A stretch of DNA of 64,000 nucleotides from CBDDBK01 sp965225715 (GTDB taxonomy: Bacteria; Bacteroidota; Bacteroidia; Cytophagales; Flammeovirgaceae), in NCBI GenBank assembly GCA_965225715.1, contig CBDDBK010000002.1, forward strand, positions 1,054,001 through 1,118,000, in the 5' to 3' direction. A program made the translations under genes and the position numbers. This document shows positions 19,116-30,036 of this stretch, in pieces (the first letter of the stretch is position 1; the number at the start of each line of letters is the position of its first letter). The notes beneath the pieces are model-generated. The model had not been told where the DNA came from, searched no databases, and saw only the letters and a list, made by a program, of their open reading frames with translations.

Positions 19116-20633
19116 TTAAAAATTATATTTTATGTAAAAGTACAAAGCATTATTTCCAATTTTATTAAAAGAATATTCTAACCTAAGCACAAAATCATAA
19201 TATGTGACAAAATCAAGCCCAAAACCTGCACCTAATAAAGGCTTATTAATTGAGTTTAAATTTGATATGTCAGGATCTGGATGATAGCCATAACCAAAAT
19301 TAAGATATGTTTTCAAATAAATGGCAAAAGGCAAAGTGCTAAAATGCTTTGGCAAAATTTTAATAGGTCTTAAATTAAAAGTCGTTCCAAAAAGTTTAAA
19401 AAATAAATTTGTTTTAAAAACGCCATAATGATAAGCTTCTATATTATTTAAGTCATAAGCAGCTACGATATTGGCATTACTATAGCCCAAGCCACGCCTC
19501 AAATTAAAAGGAATAGCTCGCCCAAAATTATTATAAAATAAAAAAGAGTAATTAAAAATTAGGCGTTTTGTGAAAGATAAGTAATGAGCAAATCGAATTC
19601 TTGTTTTTAATATATCCACATCTTTAAATATATTTAAACCCAGCTTTTCAAAATTAAAAGAAAAATAAAGACCTTTGGTAGGAAAGGCCTGAATATCCCG
19701 ATAGTCATAAACAAAATCATAAGATATTTTCAAATATCTTTGGGTATTTTGATCGCCATTTTTGAAAAAAGCACTATTTAATACTAAAACAGTATCTCTA
19801 ACCTTATTGTAATAGTAGCCTAAACGAAGACCTTGATTAATATAAAAACGAGAACGTTTATTAAGACTAAATTGAACATAACGGTTTTGAATAACTTGAG
19901 AACTATCTTCTAAAAAATTAATAAAATTGTCTCGATTAGTATAACCCACATTATTGCTTTCTTGATAAGAAAATTGAAAAGAACTCCCCCATACCTGTTT
20001 TTTATCTAAGAAAGGAATTGAATACTCTAAGGCAATTTTTTTTAAAAAACCTAATTGAAGAATTAGAAAAACTTTTTGTTTACGTCCTATAAAATTATTC
20101 CAGTTGAGTTTAAGTCCATAATTTACTCGGTTTAGATTAGCACCGTATCTTGAAATCCATTGATTGATATTATTGTCATTTAGTTCTAAAATAGGCACAG
20201 GCCAAACGTACCAACGCTCTAATAAATCAATGTCTACTTTAATAGTATCTTTGGCTATAGGATTATAGTTGACATTAACAGTAACAAATAAGCTGGTATT
20301 ATAAATATTATTGGTGACTTCAGTTAATATTTTATCAAGCTCTATGACTCTTATTTTATCCCCTTTTTTAAACCTTAATTCCCGTAATATTATTTTATCT
20401 TGAGTAATTTTGTTGCCTTTGATGATTATATTGGCTACATAGACACTATCTTTAGAGGCAGTATCTATAGGCATATTATTTCTTTTTTTAGGCTTGTAAG
20501 ACTTTATTTTGGGAGCTTTGTCATATTTATGTTTGGCTTGTCTGCCATTTTTTAGAGGCAATTGAGCTGACCCAAAATAGGGCATAATACATAAACAAAC
20601 AAACCATAAATACTTTATATGCGCAACATTCAA
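19116..20633 (-). CDS. Omp85/BamA-family outer membrane protein
   Basis: 505 residues. A signal peptide (about 1-23) is followed by a basic linker and one recognisable POTRA-like module (about 65-135: VYVANIIIKGNKITQDKIIL, RELRFKKGD). The rest is beta-barrel sequence of alternating aromatic strands ending in KYNF, the C-terminal aromatic typical of outer membrane barrels. It is shorter than BamA (one POTRA rather than five), so it is more likely a TamA/ShlB-like or surface-antigen-type member. Substrate unknown. Confidence 0.7.
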   Translation of the reverse strand: MNVAHIKYLWFVCLCIMPYFGSAQLPLKNGRQAKHKYDKAPKIKSYKPKKRNNMPIDTASKDSVYVANIIIKGNKITQDKIILRELRFKKGDKIRVIELDKILTEVTNNIYNTSLFVTVNVNYNPIAKDTIKVDIDLLERWYVWPVPILELNDNNINQWISRYGANLNRVNYGLKLNWNNFIGRKQKVFLILQLGFLKKIALEYSIPFLDKKQVWGSSFQFSYQESNNVGYTNRDNFINFLEDSSQVIQNRYVQFSLNKRSRFYINQGLRLGYYYNKVRDTVLVLNSAFFKNGDQNTQRYLKISYDFVYDYRDIQAFPTKGLYFSFNFEKLGLNIFKDVDILKTRIRFAHYLSFTKRLIFNYSFLFYNNFGRAIPFNLRRGLGYSNANIVAAYDLNNIEAYHYGVFKTNLFFKLFGTTFNLRPIKILPKHFSTLPFAIYLKTYLNFGYGYHPDPDISNLNSINKPLLGAGFGLDFVTYYDFVLRLEYSFNKIGNNALYFYIKYNF

Positions 20634-20695
20634 AATCTATTTATTTCTTAAACGGGTAAAATTCTTGTTCTGCGTGAGGAAAACAATAGCAATCA

Positions 20696-20791
20696 TATAG
20701 CCTTGCTATTAATAATAATAAGGAGAGAAAATTTTCTCATTATCAATGACTTAAATACTTAAAAAACCTTTTTTCTATTTGAGATGATTAT
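20696..20791 (-). repeat. TATAG-ended intergenic repeat, reverse copy
   Basis: Begins TATAGCCTTGCTATT, has the core TTTTCTCATTATCAATGACTT shared with the 6539 copy, and ends TGAGATGATTATA. It lies in the divergent gap between the Omp85-like gene and sod. The rest of that 303-base gap has no other supported feature. Confidence 0.7.
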
Positions 20792-20936
20792 AAAATAATT
20801 TCAAATCAAGTAAATAATTGCATTTTAAAAGAAAATTGAATTAATTTGGATTTGAAAACCAAATCGCCAAACTTAATTAAAAATAACTCATTCATATAAT
20901 TATCTATTTTAAACTTAAATAAATATAAACTACCTT

Positions 20937-21527
20937 ATGGCTTTTACTTTACCTAAACTACCATATGCTTATAATGCTTTAGAGCCCTATTTTGATGCTA
21001 AAACTATGGAAATTCACTATAGTAAACATCATAATGCCTATGTTTCTAAATTAAATGCTGCAACTCAAAGTAATAATTTAGAAGATTTGATGAAAAATGT
21101 AAGCCAACACGGCACTGCTGTGCGAAATAATGGAGGTGGTCATTTTAATCATAGTCTTTTTTGGTCTATTTTATCACCGAATGGAGGCGGAACGCCGAAT
21201 GATACTTTATCAGAAGCTATCAATTTAGCTTTTGGGTCTTTTGATAAGTTTAAAGAAACATTTAATCAGGCGGCTGCAACCCGTTTTGGATCTGGATGGG
21301 CTTGGTTAGGTGTTAAAAGTGATAAAACGTTATGTATTTGTTCAACACCCAATCAAGATAACCCGTTAATGGATGTCGTTGAATGTCCTTGTACGCCTAT
21401 TTTGGGCTTAGATGTTTGGGAACACGCTTATTATTTAAAATATCAAAATAGACGTCCTGATTATATTCAGGCTTTTTGGAATATTGTAGATTGGCAAGCT
21501 GTTCAAAAACGTTTTTCTGATGTATAA
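20937..21527 (+). CDS. superoxide dismutase, Fe/Mn family
   Basis: 196 residues. Metal ligands are visible: histidine in EIHYSKHHNAY, histidine in GGHFNHSLFW, and aspartate plus histidine in LGLDVWEHAYYL. The metal (iron or manganese) cannot be fixed from the sequence. It converts superoxide to peroxide and oxygen in the cytoplasm. A strong hairpin follows the stop at once, so the gene is monocistronic. Confidence 0.95.
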   Translation: MAFTLPKLPYAYNALEPYFDAKTMEIHYSKHHNAYVSKLNAATQSNNLEDLMKNVSQHGTAVRNNGGGHFNHSLFWSILSPNGGGTPNDTLSEAINLAFGSFDKFKETFNQAAATRFGSGWAWLGVKSDKTLCICSTPNQDNPLMDVVECPCTPILGLDVWEHAYYLKYQNRRPDYIQAFWNIVDWQAVQKRFSDV

Positions 21528-21538
21528 ATTCTTTTAAA

Positions 21539-21562
21539 AAGCCAAGGGGAAACCCTTGGCTT
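21539..21562. terminator. sod terminator
   Basis: AAGCCAAGGG and CCCTTGGCTT pair perfectly (10 bp) around a GAAA tetraloop, 11 bases after the sod stop. The A-run before and TT after allow bidirectional use. Confidence 0.85.
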
Positions 21563-21566
21563 ATAA

Positions 21567-22775
21567 GACACTATCCCATAAAGTGTGTAAGTTTAAAAAT
21601 TACAGGGCTTAGGTTTTCTTTAAATTCTGACCCTTTCTTCAAAAATAATTAAGAACTGATTGAGAATAATTCCCCAATTTCTGATGGGTAAGTTCCATTT
21701 TTTTGTTGCCTCCCTTAAGGCCAAATATACCGATTTTTTTACAGCATCATCGCTGGGAAAAGACAATTTGTTTTTGGTGTATTTTCTTATTTTCCCGTTT
21801 AGATTTTCGATAAGGTTCGTGGTGTATATAATTTTCCTTATTTCTAAAGGGAACTCAAAGAAAACGGTGAGGTCGTCCCAATTGTCTCTCCAACTCTTAA
21901 TGGCATAGCCCTATTTACTTTCCCATTTGGCTGCAAAGTCCTCTAAAGCAGCTTCTTCAGCTTGTTTAGTAGGGACATTATAAATATTTTTCATGTCCTT
22001 AGTAAAGGCTTTTTTATCTCTCCACTGGATTTTAAGTCGGTAAGAACCGTCATCCAAAAGGAGGCACATTCATTTTTACCTAGCCAAGATCCTAAAACCT
22101 CTTTTTTGCCGTCTCTGCCCAAGCCTACAGTTATATAAATCGTTTTATTTGTTACTTTTGAACCCTCGCAAACCTTAAAAACAATACCATCCATCCAAAC
22201 GATTAAATAGACCGGCTCTAAGGGACGATTTTGCCAAGCAATGATGTCCTTAGTAACTGTCCGTTATTCTTGAAATAGTGCTCGTGGAAACATCAAAATT
22301 GTATATTTCTCGTATTTGTTCCTCTATATCACTGTTAGTCATCCCTTTGGAATAAAGAGATACAATGACATTTTCAAGACCATCGACCATAGTTTGCCGT
22401 TTGGGAATAAGCATAGGATTAAAACTAGCGTCTCTATCGCGGGGTACCTCTATTTGACTTTCTCCAAAACTACTCCGAATAGTTTTTTTGTTTGTACCGT
22501 TACGAGTATTGTTTGTAAGCGTTTTTTGGTGCTTGTCATAACCCAAATGACTGTCAAACTCGCCTTCAAGCATTTTTTCAATGCCCCGCTTTTGAAGCCC
22601 TTTTAAAAAATCGTTTAATTCTTCGCCAGATGAAAATTGTTGGACCATTTCATCAAAACTTTTCAAGGACTCATCCATAATAATACTGTGTTAAAGTTAA
22701 TAAAATTTAAAGTTAGAAAAATAGATAATTTCACCCCCTCTTTTTTTTAACTTACACAGTTCGTTGGATAGTGCC
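21567..22775 (-). mobile_element. decayed IS256-type insertion sequence
   Basis: 1209 bp bounded by imperfect inverted repeats: GACACTATCC, then AGTGTGTAAGTTT, on the left; GGCACTATCC, then CTGTGTAAGTT, on the right, read inwards. Flanking bases show no target duplication, so the element may have taken part in a rearrangement. A solo copy of its left end lies at 52655. It cuts the 3' end off the lipoprotein gene at 23031. Confidence 0.85.
21620..22678 (-). pseudogene. IS256-family transposase, multiply broken
   Basis: The N-terminal part (22250-22678) begins MDESLKSFDEMVQQF and has GIEKMLEGEFDSHLGYDKH and the TSTISRITD helix-turn-helix region. The frame shifts near 22255 into LEPVYLIVWMDGIVFKV (first catalytic aspartate), then GKKEVLGSWLGKNECASFW. 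It shifts again near 22020 into NIYNVPTKQAEEAALEDFAA and meets an in-frame TAG near 21915 before NLIENLNGKIRKYTK. Two frameshifts and one stop rule out activity. Confidence 0.9.
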
Positions 22776-23031
22776 GATTTCCACTTGTACTTTCTGCATT
22801 GTTCGGTTGAGGTACCCCATCAGGATTATTCATTGTGTAGCTGCTTTCTGTAAATGTTAACCTAAAATTAGAAATAGATTTAGAAATATTATTGGAAAGT
22901 ACGTTGCTAATGCGCCAGGTTTTTGAAAGTAATTGGGTATTGGTTGGCTGAGGGTTTCTTCCGCCACAGTCACCAGCCATTGATACGATTAAAATTAAAA
23001 AAATAAAAGTAAATATCTTTGGATTGTTCAT
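22747..23031 (-). pseudogene. small lipocalin-like lipoprotein gene truncated by the IS
   Basis: Only residues 1-85 belong to the original gene. At 22776 the frame enters the IS end and stops. The N-terminus is a signal peptide (IFLILIVSMAGDC, lipoprotein-like cysteine). It is followed by LLSKTWRISNVLSNN and FRLTFTESSYTMNNPDG, a pattern I associate with small lipocalin-like Bacteroidota lipoproteins. It lies downstream of the giant T9SS protein on the same strand. Confidence 0.65.
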
Positions 23032-23068
23032 CTCTTATTGAAATTAAATTATTGATAATAAATAAAAT

Positions 23069-23101
23069 AACTTTTGGAAAGTACATGACTTTCCAAAAGT
23101 T
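23069..23101 (-). terminator. terminator after the giant T9SS gene
   Basis: AACTTTTGGAAAGT and ACTTTCCAAAAGTT, 14 perfect pairs with a 5-base loop, 14 bases past the stop of the 23115 gene. Confidence 0.75.
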
Positions 23102-23114
23102 CATGAAATAGATT

Positions 23115-26100
23115 TTAGTTTTTAATCAAATTAATGGTTCTGCCTTTACCATCGGAGCTAATTTTAACCACATAAAGCCCAGAAGGTAAATTACTTATAT
23201 CATAAGTATTTCGGCGTTGGTTATAGTTTTTCATCAGCACCCCGGATATATTGTAAATTTCAATTTTAACATCTCCTAATCTATTCAAACCGCCAATTTT
23301 TAAATAACCACTATTAGGATTGGGATATAAGGTGATAGGATTATTGGGATCTTCTGGCAGAGGTGGAAGGGCGGTGATGGTGTTATCTGTTTCGTCATCA
23401 GTAATTTTAATGGTAAAATCTTTTTCATAAAAACCACCTTGATTATCACTGACTCTAAGGTGAATAAAGTAATCTTTTTTCACTTCAAAATCGGAAACAA
23501 CTGAAATTTTTAAGGCTTTATCATCAATATAAAAATAGATATTATCTGTACTGTTCTCACCTTTTACAAGACTATATGTATGGGTATCTTCTTCATCGGC
23601 ATCTTGATGACTAAGCATGCCTACAGTCTGCCCCTCAATATTACCTTCTTTAATACTATCTTTACTTAAAATAATATTGGTAGGTAACTGATTAGGAATA
23701 GAACTATTTTCAAATAAAGCAAAACTCAGTATATTTTCTTCTGGAAATTGATCTTCATAAACTCCAAAAATACTATCATAGTTAGAAACCAATAAACTAT
23801 TGGAACGACTAAAATCTTGATTAAGATAAATTACATTTTGAAAAATACCAGTATTACTTCCTGTTTCATTAAGTGAAACTATTATTCCATTAGGGTCAGC
23901 TTTACTATATAAATGAATCTGCTTTGTTTCAACCAATTTATTATTTTCGTTGGCATCTGGATCTATAACCTGAATAACAGGGCGACTTTCTAAACCTAAA
24001 TAACGATGATCATTAAAATTAATGATAGCTTCGCTGGAACTTGGGTTTTGAACATTAAATTCAATACTTAGAGTGTCAAAGCCTTCCGCATTATCAGTAA
24101 CGACAATGCTAACGGTATGATCGCCACTTTGTTCTAAATTAGGAGTCCAATTCAATGTATTTCCTAATAATAGTAGCCCTTCTGGTGATTCGATTAAAGA
24201 AAATGTTAAGACATCGCCATCAATATCGTAAGCAGATAAAGTTTGTTCATGATATAGACCTGCTTTTAATTTTTGCTGTGTTATATTTTGGACATGAAAA
24301 TAGGGAGGATTGTTGACGCCAGAATTTTTAAAAACTACTTCGACAACATTTGAGTTTTTTGATCTATTCAAAGCTGTATCTACAGCAAGCACAGTAAAAT
24401 AATGGTTTCGACCGGGGCTAATAGCCTTGAAATTAAACGTAGTATCATAAACGCTATAAACCTGTTCAGAAGATAAATTTAACGTATCCAAACCATAGTA
24501 GAGCAAATAATTCAGCATTGTATCAGGTAAGGCTTGCCAAGTTAGTACAATGCTGGAATCCGTAAGAGAAGCTGCTAAACCTTGGGGTTGATCCACAACA
24601 TACGGTTTTGATATAATGAAAGGCTCTGAATAATAAACAATTGAAGGTATATTACTAGTATCTTCTATGATACCATAAATGTAATAATTTCCATTTGTCA
24701 GTTCCGAATAATCCCAAGTCACCGAATCTAAAGGTGAATCTTCGGAAATATCTAAAGCTATGAAATTGCCATCGGCATGGTCATTATCATCATCGTAATA
24801 CCAAGAAATTTGAGCGTTCCCGTCTTTATAATCGTCTTGCCATTTTATTTTCAAACGATTATTTTTCAAATTTTCAATAGTATCAATGATTAAAGAAGGA
24901 CCAAACCCTGTGCCAACCAAATCAAGTTGGTAGGTTTCACTACCCGAAATATGAACTGTATAGGTGCCAAGTATTGGTTGTTTTATAATAGCAAATGTTT
25001 CATTTGATTCGCTGTGAGGTCCTATGATAACATTTGTTTCGTCTTCGTTACCGCTTGTAGCAATTTGACCAGTTGGCAAAGTCAAGCAAATTTCTGGTGA
25101 TTCTGTTTCGCCCTCAACCCTCAAGACGGCTACGGTATAACTTTTATCCAAAATAAAATCTTGATCTGTGCTTATTTCACCTCGTAGATTACGACCGTCC
25201 TTTTTGAGTATAAGACTTTTACCATTCAAATGATCTTTTTGATTTTCAAATGTATCATTCTCAAAAGTATGGATTAAGGTTTTTCTTAAATTATTTAAAT
25301 CGCTATCAAAGGCTTCTTTGTTAAGAAGTTTAAAGTTTTCACCTATTCTAAAATCGATATAATTATTTCCAAACAAACTTTTCTTTAATTCAGCTTCTAA
25401 AACGATGGGATGTTCTTCTAAAAAGGGAAACGTTAACTTGGTTGCGAGGGTCTTGTTGTAAAGAAAGCCCTCTACCGAAGTCTCAGGCTCGTACACATCG
25501 GGTAAATTTACGCCATGAATCTCTCTATGAACCATATCAATAGCATTAACGCATATATTGTTCTTAGGTTTTGTAAACCTAAGTCCTAATTTTGAATAAC
25601 CCAATACCAAATAATCATCATTAGACTTTTTCTTAATACCAAACTTCAGCGTTCCCGATAAAAAATTAGGTTGGCCTGGGGCGTCAAAGTTAAGGTTACC
25701 TTCTACTTTAAAAGAACCGGGTTCAACGGTAATCTTTCCACTGGCTAAGGGTTGGGTCAAGAGTTCAAACTCACCAAAAGCGCTGAATCTTGGTGCAAAA
25801 CTGTATTCAACCCCTACATTTTTAAAAGCAACTACATCTAAGTTGCCAATAGGGTCGATATTGACCGAGGCTCCAATAGTTAAAGGTGGACTGGGGTGCT
25901 GAACAATATTTTTAAGCCATAAATTGCCTTGGGTCAGTTCAAAACCTGTGCTTCCCAGAGGTATGCCGGGCATAACCCCCACACCTACCGAAATCGTGTT
26001 GAGTCCTCCGTTTTTAATACCTATATCAGCCGTTAAATTAAGGTCTTTTTTTAGAAGTTTAAAACTCAAATCAGCACCTCCGCCAAAACAGTTTTCCAAA

Positions 26101-29100
26101 GTGTTGAACTCCGCATAGGCATTGTTTAGCGTCACAGACGTTTTTGGGATTCTAATATTATTTAGGTCAAAACGTCCTACAACATCAAACCCATTTGTTT
26201 TTGTAATTTGAATGGGATCTACCGTTAAAGAGGCATTAGGTCCATATTGTTTATCTCCTAAAACCACATCAGCACCCATCGCTATGCCATCGGGTATTAG
26301 ACGGATATAATTGACTTTTAAAGGCAATGCAGCCAATTTAAAACCCACTATATAATTGGCAATAGGGTTTAAAATATCGCTTGCAACAGAAAAATTAAAT
26401 GAACCATTATATAAAGAAATACGTCCTCCAAAGATACCTTTATTGGGTATCCCTTCTAAAAATATTTCGCCATTGCCTTGAACCCTTAAAGTATTTGTAT
26501 TTAAGACAATCTGTTCTGAAAATTTGATACAATTATTGGCATTAATATTGCCCTGTAAAGTATACACCCCACTCGAACTTTCCACAATATTATCAGCTGT
26601 AAAAATAAAATCGCCGATTTGAACACTGGTGATGCTTGGAATACTTCCTTGTTGATTCACCTGAATAATTCTATCATTAACTCCGCTTCCAGATACTGTG
26701 ATAGTTCCGTTTCTTTCGGATGTTCCAGAATTGGCAGCTATAGTCACATTTACCGTCCTATTATTACTACCACTTGTGGGACTCACAGTTATCCAAGATT
26801 TATTTGAACTTACAGTCCAAGAGACATTAGAAGCAATAGTAAAACTTGTATTTGTTCCGCTACTGTTGACATTTGAAATGCTTGATGTGCTTGGGTTTAG
26901 GTGAGGGGTAATCGGTACGGTATAATTAAAACTATATTCTTGGTTTGACGTAGATGGAAGATCATGTTCGTCTTTAATTTCTATTTTGTAATAATAGGTG
27001 CCGGTACTGTTGAATAAACTGCTATACGGAACATCAATGGCTGATTTACCGGTAGAGGTATTGATAGTATAATATTGATTACCAGTATTTTGTAGACTAC
27101 CGTATGAAGCCCCAACATCTTCATACCAACTAACATAGTTCCCCCCCAATTTTCTAAAATGAACCCTAACATTCTTCACATTATCACCGTCACTGTCATT
27201 TGTTTTGAAACTCCCCGATAGTGTATTTCCCGACTGACTTAATGATATATTTGTTATAAAAGGTGGATTATTAACAGGGGCAGCTCCGGATTGTCTTACT
27301 GTCACCGTTTTGGTTATTCCTCCGCCGCTGACTGTGATCGTTGCTGTTCTTTGGGAAGTACCTGTATTAGTGTTATAATTTGCCGTCAGAGTATTCCCAC
27401 TTAGGCTTGTACTTAACCAATCTGCATTATCGTTTATATTTATTTGAGAACTTGATAAATTGGTAGTCATGGCAAAACTTGTACTTCCTGAACCGCTTAA
27501 AACATCTTTATTTGAAGGGGAAATGGTTAAGATAGGATCAGGCGCCTGAACGGTAAAACTACCATAAACAGCTGACGCTTGTTTATTCACACTTTGACCA
27601 TCGTCAAAAACATATTTGACATTCCAAGTGCCAACATCAGATGGATCAGTAAAGGTTTTAGTTCCGCTGTAATATCTGCCACTTATGTAGGATGAATAAC
27701 TTGCTCCTGTCAAATTTACTCTATGGTCATCATCATCCTTATAGTCTGCAGCCGTAGATTTTTTATAAAAAACTCTGGCACCGCTTCCATTTGCGGGCGG
27801 ATGATTATCGGCATCTCGATATAAAACCCTAAATGTAACGGCATTTCCCAAAGTTACCGGATCGGGTGATTCAGTGTTGTTAGATAATACGGGGGCATTG
27901 TTGCTACTACCTGTCGTAAAACTGTAAGTGCTGGAATAGGAAGTCTGCGTTCCGTTACAATTGGCTTTTACTCTGAATTCATAAGTAGTATTTTCTTGTA
28001 AAGAACTGACATCGTAGTAACTGCTACTACCTGGAAAATACTCTATTGGGTTGCCTCCTTGCGGACTGAAATCCACTATATAACTAGTTGCACTAGTCAC
28101 CGTAGCCCAGTCTAAACGCGCAGAAGAAGTCGTTATATTGGTAACATTTAAGCTAGTAGGGGTATTGCAAGGTGTGGCATTCGTTTGAAAACTTTGGACA
28201 CTACTCCATGAACTCTCTAAACCACTACTGCAATTAGACTTTACTCTAAATTCATAGGTTTTACTTGAAAATAAATTAGAAATGTCTAAGTAAGTATTTG
28301 ATGTAGATTCAACGGGTGCAATTTCCCAGTTAGTTCCAAATTGCCTATACCAAACGTCATAATTAATTGCCCCACTAGCTGCATTCCATCTCAATCTTGC
28401 CGAATTGGAAGTGATACTTGTAGGCGTCTGAGTAGTCGGAATATCACAGGACGGGGCATTTACCCAAAATGTATACGGGGTGCCATGTACTCCTCCCGCT
28501 ATATTGTTTTGATCATCCCTGAATACAAACTGATACGTTCCATTCGCTGGGTTTGTGCCAATAGGTATATTTAAAGAATAGGTAAAAACACTCCCGTTCG
28601 TATATGTATTATCAGAAGAATTCATATTGACACTACTAAATGCCGACTGCCCCGGTAATTTATACTGCAATTTATAAAGATTAGGTGGGTCATTATCTTG
28701 GTCGGTATAAGTGACCCGAAAGGTTACAGAATTACCAGCAACCACAGTACTAGGACTCGCTGAAGGACTGGATAAGACCGGCGCATAGTTATCGGGAATA
28801 GGTTGAAAATAACGATAGCTACTATAAATAAATTCGCTGCCTCTTGTAGCTTGAATGCGCCATCTGTACCATCTATCAGTTCTAAAAGTGACACTTGTAT
28901 TAGATGAATACTGGACGGTACCACTGCTTGCCGTTCCTCTATTGCTGTTGATAATCACACCAAAACCACTTTGGCTATTTGAGCTGCTTTCCTCAACCAA
29001 TATGCTGTAATCTATATCGCTACCGCTGTTATTTCTATTCCAATAAAAAGTCATTTGGTTAGTCGCAAGTAGATTACTTGGATAACTGGCTGGAGAAGTT

Positions 29101-29930
29101 AATGTAGGAATAACGAGAGGTGGTGGAGCATCATGATGAATATAAACACTAAACTGCTGATTCCAATTCCCTTCATCCGATTCTATGGCTAACTTAAACG
29201 TAATATTTCCTTCAGGCGTGTTACTGGCAATGTCAAAATCAAAGTCAGAATCACACCACACTTTTTGATTAGGGGCTATATCATCCCAATATTCGATATC
29301 ATCAGTTATCTCTATGTAAGGGCTAGAGGTTGACAATGTGGCTTTTATACCACTAGCATTTCCTGAGCCAATATTGTAAAGTTTAACATCTAAATCTATT
29401 CTTTCATCTGGTTCGGCCATACCATTGTCGTTTCCAGAACCTCCACCAGTACCGTCTTTGACTAAATGGTCACTGTAGACAAGGCTTGGACTTCCTCCTC
29501 CGCCAGTAGGGCATGAACCACTTGTTGTTGTGATGACAATTGGCCCGGCATTGTGGGTTTGTCCATTGATTTGAACTGTTGCGTAATAACTTACTGAATT
29601 TCCGGAATAAAAATCACCTTGAAAGTAATAGTTTCCATTGGTAGTTCCTGTGGAATTATTAGCGTAAAGAAATACATTTTCTACGGTGCTACCACTAGGG
29701 CTATCTCTGCGAATGGATATGGATAGATGATTACTATAAGTGCTTCCATTCTTTGTTCTAACTTCAAATTTTGTTCTTTTAGAGTCACAAGAGAAATCGT
29801 TTACCCTAACTTCAATATTAGAATTTGAATATCCACCAACCCAACTCTGTGGCGAATGGGAGTAGGATTGCCCCAACCCTTGGAGACACCCCCCTAAGAA
29901 TAAAATTAAAATCAAATATTTACTTTTCAT
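23115..29930 (-). CDS. giant multidomain secreted protein with T9SS sorting domain
   Basis: 2271 residues with a signal peptide (about 1-20, GCLQGLGQS). The N-terminal third has Ig-like and fibronectin type III modules; two clear FN3 copies at about 495-680 contain SARLRWNAASGAINYDVWY and SARLDWATVTSATSYIVDF. Two BACON-type modules follow (about 800-880 and 1030-1100, with TATITVSGGGITKTVTVRQSG-like ends). The central region is long and beta-rich, then come further FN3/cadherin-like parts. The last 75 residues are a type A T9SS sorting domain (LYPNPNSGYLKIGG, SGLYVVKISSDG). The product is expected to be exported by T9SS and displayed or released, perhaps binding glycans or neighbours. No catalytic domain was recognised. 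Confidence 0.85.
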   Translation of the reverse strand: MKSKYLILILFLGGCLQGLGQSYSHSPQSWVGGYSNSNIEVRVNDFSCDSKRTKFEVRTKNGSTYSNHLSISIRRDSPSGSTVENVFLYANNSTGTTNGNYYFQGDFYSGNSVSYYATVQINGQTHNAGPIVITTTSGSCPTGGGGSPSLVYSDHLVKDGTGGGSGNDNGMAEPDERIDLDVKLYNIGSGNASGIKATLSTSSPYIEITDDIEYWDDIAPNQKVWCDSDFDFDIASNTPEGNITFKLAIESDEGNWNQQFSVYIHHDAPPPLVIPTLTSPASYPSNLLATNQMTFYWNRNNSGSDIDYSILVEESSSNSQSGFGVIINSNRGTASSGTVQYSSNTSVTFRTDRWYRWRIQATRGSEFIYSSYRYFQPIPDNYAPVLSSPSASPSTVVAGNSVTFRVTYTDQDNDPPNLYKLQYKLPGQSAFSSVNMNSSDNTYTNGSVFTYSLNIPIGTNPANGTYQFVFRDDQNNIAGGVHGTPYTFWVNAPSCDIPTTQTPTSITSNSARLRWNAASGAINYDVWYRQFGTNWEIAPVESTSNTYLDISNLFSSKTYEFRVKSNCSSGLESSWSSVQSFQTNATPCNTPTSLNVTNITTSSARLDWATVTSATSYIVDFSPQGGNPIEYFPGSSSYYDVSSLQENTTYEFRVKANCNGTQTSYSSTYSFTTGSSNNAPVLSNNTESPDPVTLGNAVTFRVLYRDADNHPPANGSGARVFYKKSTAADYKDDDDHRVNLTGASYSSYISGRYYSGTKTFTDPSDVGTWNVKYVFDDGQSVNKQASAVYGSFTVQAPDPILTISPSNKDVLSGSGSTSFAMTTNLSSSQININDNADWLSTSLSGNTLTANYNTNTGTSQRTATITVSGGGITKTVTVRQSGAAPVNNPPFITNISLSQSGNTLSGSFKTNDSDGDNVKNVRVHFRKLGGNYVSWYEDVGASYGSLQNTGNQYYTINTSTGKSAIDVPYSSLFNSTGTYYYKIEIKDEHDLPSTSNQEYSFNYTVPITPHLNPSTSSISNVNSSGTNTSFTIASNVSWTVSSNKSWITVSPTSGSNNRTVNVTIAANSGTSERNGTITVSGSGVNDRIIQVNQQGSIPSITSVQIGDFIFTADNIVESSSGVYTLQGNINANNCIKFSEQIVLNTNTLRVQGNGEIFLEGIPNKGIFGGRISLYNGSFNFSVASDILNPIANYIVGFKLAALPLKVNYIRLIPDGIAMGADVVLGDKQYGPNASLTVDPIQITKTNGFDVVGRFDLNNIRIPKTSVTLNNAYAEFNTLENCFGGGADLSFKLLKKDLNLTADIGIKNGGLNTISVGVGVMPGIPLGSTGFELTQGNLWLKNIVQHPSPPLTIGASVNIDPIGNLDVVAFKNVGVEYSFAPRFSAFGEFELLTQPLASGKITVEPGSFKVEGNLNFDAPGQPNFLSGTLKFGIKKKSNDDYLVLGYSKLGLRFTKPKNNICVNAIDMVHREIHGVNLPDVYEPETSVEGFLYNKTLATKLTFPFLEEHPIVLEAELKKSLFGNNYIDFRIGENFKLLNKEAFDSDLNNLRKTLIHTFENDTFENQKDHLNGKSLILKKDGRNLRGEISTDQDFILDKSYTVAVLRVEGETESPEICLTLPTGQIATSGNEDETNVIIGPHSESNETFAIIKQPILGTYTVHISGSETYQLDLVGTGFGPSLIIDTIENLKNNRLKIKWQDDYKDGNAQISWYYDDDNDHADGNFIALDISEDSPLDSVTWDYSELTNGNYYIYGIIEDTSNIPSIVYYSEPFIISKPYVVDQPQGLAASLTDSSIVLTWQALPDTMLNYLLYYGLDTLNLSSEQVYSVYDTTFNFKAISPGRNHYFTVLAVDTALNRSKNSNVVEVVFKNSGVNNPPYFHVQNITQQKLKAGLYHEQTLSAYDIDGDVLTFSLIESPEGLLLLGNTLNWTPNLEQSGDHTVSIVVTDNAEGFDTLSIEFNVQNPSSSEAIINFNDHRYLGLESRPVIQVIDPDANENNKLVETKQIHLYSKADPNGIIVSLNETGSNTGIFQNVIYLNQDFSRSNSLLVSNYDSIFGVYEDQFPEENILSFALFENSSIPNQLPTNIILSKDSIKEGNIEGQTVGMLSHQDADEEDTHTYSLVKGENSTDNIYFYIDDKALKISVVSDFEVKKDYFIHLRVSDNQGGFYEKDFTIKITDDETDNTITALPPLPEDPNNPITLYPNPNSGYLKIGGLNRLGDVKIEIYNISGVLMKNYNQRRNTYDISNLPSGLYVVKISSDGKGRTINLIKN

Positions 29931-29990
29931 AATTCCAAAATAATTTTAAGTGAAAAGATATAATTATATATAAATAGCTGGTTTTCAGTT

Positions 29991-30034
29991 TTTTTAAACC
30001 CTCAATATTTTTAAAAGTCTTGAGGGTTTAAAAA
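29991..30034. terminator. 15-bp perfect hairpin after the DUF285 lipoprotein gene
   Basis: TTTTTAAACCCTCAA (29991-30005) pairs perfectly with 30020-30034 around 14 bases. It sits three bases after the stop of the 30037 gene and 61 bases before the giant gene. It therefore probably ends the first transcript, and the two genes are likely separate units. Confidence 0.8.
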
Positions 30035-30036
30035 CT